Assembly: GCF_033568475.1 (NCBI RefSeq) | Contig: NC_133120.1 | Location: 80,328,151-80,392,150 of the forward strand | Length of the DNA: 64,000 nucleotides | Origin: Henckelia pumila | Taxonomy: Eukaryota; Streptophyta; Magnoliopsida; Lamiales; Gesneriaceae | Reading direction: 5' to 3' | Shown: in pieces, positions 60,701-64,000 of the stretch | Layout: every line of letters begins with the position of its first letter | Position numbering within the stretch: position 1 is the first letter of the stretch | Notes under the pieces: model-generated | What the model was told of the DNA's origin: nothing | What the model saw: the letters and a program-made list of their open reading frames with translations, nothing else | The model's database searches: none | Made by a program: the position numbers and the translations under genes

Positions 60701-63700
60701 AGGCATTCCAAGAATCTGTTATGACAGTTATGAGTCTGATCCTATGACTGAAAAAGCCAACTTTCTTGTTACTAATGACACACATTCTGAATCATTTGAA
60801 ACTGGTGAATCTAGGAACATAAAGGATCTGAAGCTCACAAGTGACGAAAAAATGGAATTTGGAATATCTATTCCATTTGATGGTGAAAGAAATGCCAGAA
60901 CCAATTCACAGGATAGTGAAATGTGTTCTGAATATTTCATTAATTTTACGGACTCAACGAGTGTGTTGGAAATGAAGGTGCCTTCAACAGGCAAGCTAAG
61001 AATCAGTCACGAGTCTGATAATATGACTGAAGGAGCCAACTTTCTCGTTACTAATGATTCACATTCTAATTCAGATGAAGCTGCTGAATTTGGGAAAAAG
61101 GATCTCAAGATCACAAATGATGAAAATATGGAATTTGGAGTACCTATTCCATTTGATGGTGAAAGAAGTGCCCGGACCAATTCGCAGGATAGTGAAATGT
61201 GTTCAGAATATTTCATTAATTTTACAGACTCAACGAGTGCATTGGAAATGAAGGCGCCTTCATCAGGCAAGCTAAGAATCACTCACCAGTCTGATAACAT
61301 GACTGAAGGAGCCAACTTTCTTGTTACTAATGATTCACGTTCGGAATCAGATGAAGCTGGTGAATCTGGGAGCGTAAAGGATCTCAAGATGACAAATGAT
61401 GAAAATATGGAATTTGGAGTATCTATTCCATTTGATGGTGAAAGAAGTGCCAGGATCTATTCACAGGATAGTGAAATGTGTTCTGAATATTTCATTAATT
61501 TTGCAGACTCCACGAGTGCACTGGAAATGAACGAGCCCTCGTCAGGCAAGCTAAGAATCAGTCATGAGTCTGATAATATGACCGAAGGAACCAACTTTCT
61601 TGTTACTAATGATACACATTCTGAATCAGATGAAGCTGGTGAATCAAGGAACATAAAGGATCTCAAGCTCACAAGTGATGAAACTATGGAACTTGGAGTA
61701 TCTATTCCATTTGATGGTGAAAGAAGTGCTAGGACCAATTCACAGGATAGTGAAATGTGTTCTGAATATTTCATTAAGGATTCTGATGAGGATGGAGTAC
61801 CTCATGTTCCCCCAGTTGAGGTCCCTGCCAGCATGCCAGCAAACCTTATTGGAAATGAGCGAGGTAGAAGTCCTGAGGTTTGTCAAGTAGGTGAGGTATA
61901 CGGAACCAGTGATCGTAATCGTGCACATTTGGAGTTAGCTAAAACTAATGAGGAAAGATGCTTAAAGGATCACGTGAATATGGCAGATGAAGGCGGATTA
62001 AGTGCATCTGCACAGTGTGATTGTCAAAGAGGTGCTCGTATCATGCCACAAGATCGAGTAAGTTATGTTGAATGTTCTATCGAGGAAAATGTTGGGCAAG
62101 GAACATTTCACGACTCCCAAGATGCATCATCTACAGCCACGCCATCAAAACATACAGATAGTAAATTTATTAGAAGAATTTCAAGTCTACAGGAAGCAAA
62201 TTGGTCAAGATCAGCAACGTCTAAATCTGAAGGTGAAACCTAATTTCTAGGCTAGATTATTCTCTTTGGCACATCATATGTCAATAACTACAGCATTTTA
62301 CTTAGGTTTTCTGGTTGTTCTAGTTCAGTTTGTATTTAATGAATTATCTATAATCTATAATGACACATAATTAGATAATTATATCTTATCAGAAAGTAAT
62401 TTTCAGGTTCACATGCCACAGTTTTTGCTAAGTGTCAAATTCTTGAAGAAGAAGCTGTTGTTTCTAACTTTATTGAAGAGGAAGAAGCTAATAGATCTGG
62501 AAATGAAGTAAATGGAGATCAAAACTCCTTGACTGATCAAATTAACAAGGGAGAATATAAAACATTCAATCAAGCCTTTGAAAACTTCAATGAAGGCAAA
62601 TACGATCCTGGTACATTTAGAACTCTCTATAGCTTCTTAAGAACCATCAGTAGCTTCTTAAGGCTAATGTTCGCTAAAATAATATTGATTTGTTCACCAT
62701 TATTTTGCTTCAGAGCAACTAAAAAGTCCTCTGGCAGAACCTATCACAACCCCAAACTTCAGTGTATGCCAGGAAGCTTTGAGCAGTGTACATGAAACAG
62801 CTGGACATACAATGCCTGTATACAAGAATGATAGCAAGGGTGAAGTTTCAAATCAGCTAGTTGACGAGAATGGTAGTTCAGTTGGAACTTTTACATTTTT
62901 CTCTGTGTTGGCTGTTTTTATTTATATTTATATTTATTTTCTCCTGAAAAGCTCAAAACTTTGTTTCTACTGCAGCTGATGGTGCTGAGTGCAGAAATGA
63001 AAAAAATGATATTGCTGATGCACAAACTTTAGATGTACCAATGTCTACAGGAGGAGCTACCAACCAAGTGAATTTTGAAAACCAGGGTGAGTGGAAGTTC
63101 CAAGATATAGGGAAAATTGAAAATCTATGTTAAAACCTATTAGCACATGAATTATCAAACCTATATGAGTTTACTGATGTGGCATCCAGCCATAGCCATT
63201 GTTCTTAAGATATTAATCCTGATTATTTCTGTGTAGAAATTGATCTCAACAATCTCTTGGGATCACCAGTGGATAAGGTTACTCCAAGCGGACCAAAGGA
63301 AGCTTTGACTCATGGAACTGACATAACAAATATGACAATGTCTTTTACTAAATCCACTACCTACTTGGGATGGGGAAACTTCAGTGAAATGAGCCAAGAG
63401 ATGGAGGAGTTAAGAGAATGGGAAGATGATCTACCCACAGATAAAAGTTTGACTTGTCCAACTACCAGTAAATGGGAATATGATACTGGCTCGTATGTAG
63501 GCAAAGGTAAATTGATTGGTTTTTTAATTTCGTTTTGTAGCTTCTTGCAAGGTTGATGATATCTCGGTTTGTGAAAAAAATGCAGAAAGAGCTGATTTTT
63601 CGTTTGTGGAAAGCTTTGGCACAACGAAGGACAATGAGGTGACTGAAACCAACTACGATGAAAAAGTGGAAGTTGCTGGAAATGAACTTGAGAACTACTT

Positions 63701-64000
63701 GGGACTTGGAAATTTAATCTTAGCAAATGGAAAAGATGTCACGAATCCGGAGATAAATGATGTTGAAGTGGAAAATATCTGCACTGATGCTGTTGTTTCC
63801 AAGACTGAAGAGCCGTGGACTGAGAATATAGGTGAATCTAACTCTCTAACAAAAGAAAACCTTATAGATATCGAGAATGAAGAGGTAAACGAGGATGTGG
63901 GCTGTGAGGTTGCAAAAACATACTCCAGTACGATCCTTTTTGAGGCTAAACATGATGGCAATGAAGAGCAGACTGAAAATACGAGTGAGTGCATGAAAGA
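57793..64000 (+). CDS. Large SAP-like N-terminus nuclear-type protein, partial (3' end beyond window)
   Basis: Nine exons with GT-AG borders and matching phases: 57793-57906, 58044-60240, 60327-60566, 60643-62232, 62407-62610, 62713-62872, 62976-63086, 63237-63506 and 63586 onward, open to the window end. Exon 1 encodes MKRRELQVLCKKNKIPANLS, a SAP/LEM-like helix pair seen at the N-terminus of a plant family of uncharacterised acidic proteins. Exon 2 begins with (GAAAAG)4, coding Glu-Lys repeats, then KKVRFSPEHELIEFARSRG and many basic RSRG/TRSRG/RRSSRRK patches suggesting DNA or chromatin contact. Later exons are acidic and Ser-rich, with two sets of tandem protein repeats. I do not know the molecular function; a nuclear role is inferred from composition. 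The ATG at 57793 is chosen because it starts the SAP-like segment and fits the splice phase. Confidence 0.85.
58044..58067 (+). repeat. (GAAAAG)4 coding repeat
   Basis: Four perfect hexamers at the start of exon 2 encode EKEKEKEK directly after the splice acceptor. Confidence 0.9.
59673..60062 (+). repeat. Two tandem 195 bp coding repeats in the SAP-like gene
   Basis: NETSAAVGAGMKSINVSES at 59673 and NETSAAVGAAMRVINVSES at 59868 start two 65-residue units, both ending in PLSPRVSE. The frame is kept and the copies differ by a handful of substitutions. Confidence 0.92.
60654..61775 (+). repeat. Four tandem ~93-residue coding repeats in the SAP-like gene
   Basis: Units start with NFTDSASALEM or NFTDSTSVLEM-like sequence at 60654, 60942, 61218 and 61497 and end with DSEMCSEYFI. 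Lengths are 288, 276, 279 and 279 bp, all multiples of three. Conserved parts are ANFLVTND, ISIPFDGER and NSQDSEMCSEY. All lie inside one exon. Confidence 0.95.

Overview
This window looks like nuclear DNA of a flowering plant, most likely a eudicot. The evidence is AT-rich intergenic sequence, genes with many GT-AG introns, plant-type families (subtilase, AP2/ERF, COV1-like, plastid-type COG0212) and dense plant transposons (MITEs, Helitrons, Ty1/copia, Ty3/gypsy, a TRIM). I cannot fix the species; an asterid would fit.

Layout. (1) 1-16150 is a graveyard of minus-strand subtilisin-like protease (SBT1-type, S8) fragments, with no intact gene. It holds a tandem array with a ~1.6 kb period (1-4604) and a second array of five ~1.22 kb units (8240-14238). 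Unit junctions coincide with hAT-type MITE sequence. Every unit of the second array has the catalytic His changed to Tyr. (2) 16160-18693 is a Ty3/gypsy gag remnant with its LTR, carrying two nested elements with perfect target-site duplications: a 350 bp TRIM and a 334 bp hAT MITE. (3) 18.7-25 kb is AT-rich DNA with two long-TIR Mutator-like elements, a Tourist-like MITE and a Helitron end. (4) 25039-26533 is a two-exon AP2/ERF transcription factor gene (minus). (5) 26.5-40.3 kb is intergenic, with several hAT and Tourist MITEs, a small Helitron and a decayed Ty1/copia polyprotein. (6) 40345-45472 holds two well-preserved genes pointing at each other: a COV1-like membrane protein gene (7 exons, plus) and a COG0212 5-formyltetrahydrofolate cyclo-ligase-like gene (6 exons, minus). 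Both were reconstructed here exon by exon with consistent phases. (7) 45.7-53.5 kb holds MITEs, a 2.7 kb probable solo LTR with TSD ATAAG, and a chromovirus-type gypsy remnant with integrase and chromodomain. (8) 54736-55837 is an intron-containing cytosolic GAPDH pseudogene whose catalytic Cys is Tyr. (9) 57793 to the window end is the 5' part of a large plus-strand gene for an acidic/basic nuclear-type protein with a SAP-like N-terminus and internal tandem protein repeats; it continues past the window.

The functional content is four genes (ERF, COV1-like, COG0212-like, SAP-like) with no evident shared pathway. The unusual biology is in the repeat structure. MITE insertions mark the breakpoints of subtilase pseudogene arrays, and the order of events can be read from shared defects and target-site duplications. 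I saw no CRISPR, rRNA or convincing tRNA gene. All calls come from reading the sequence; no database search was run.
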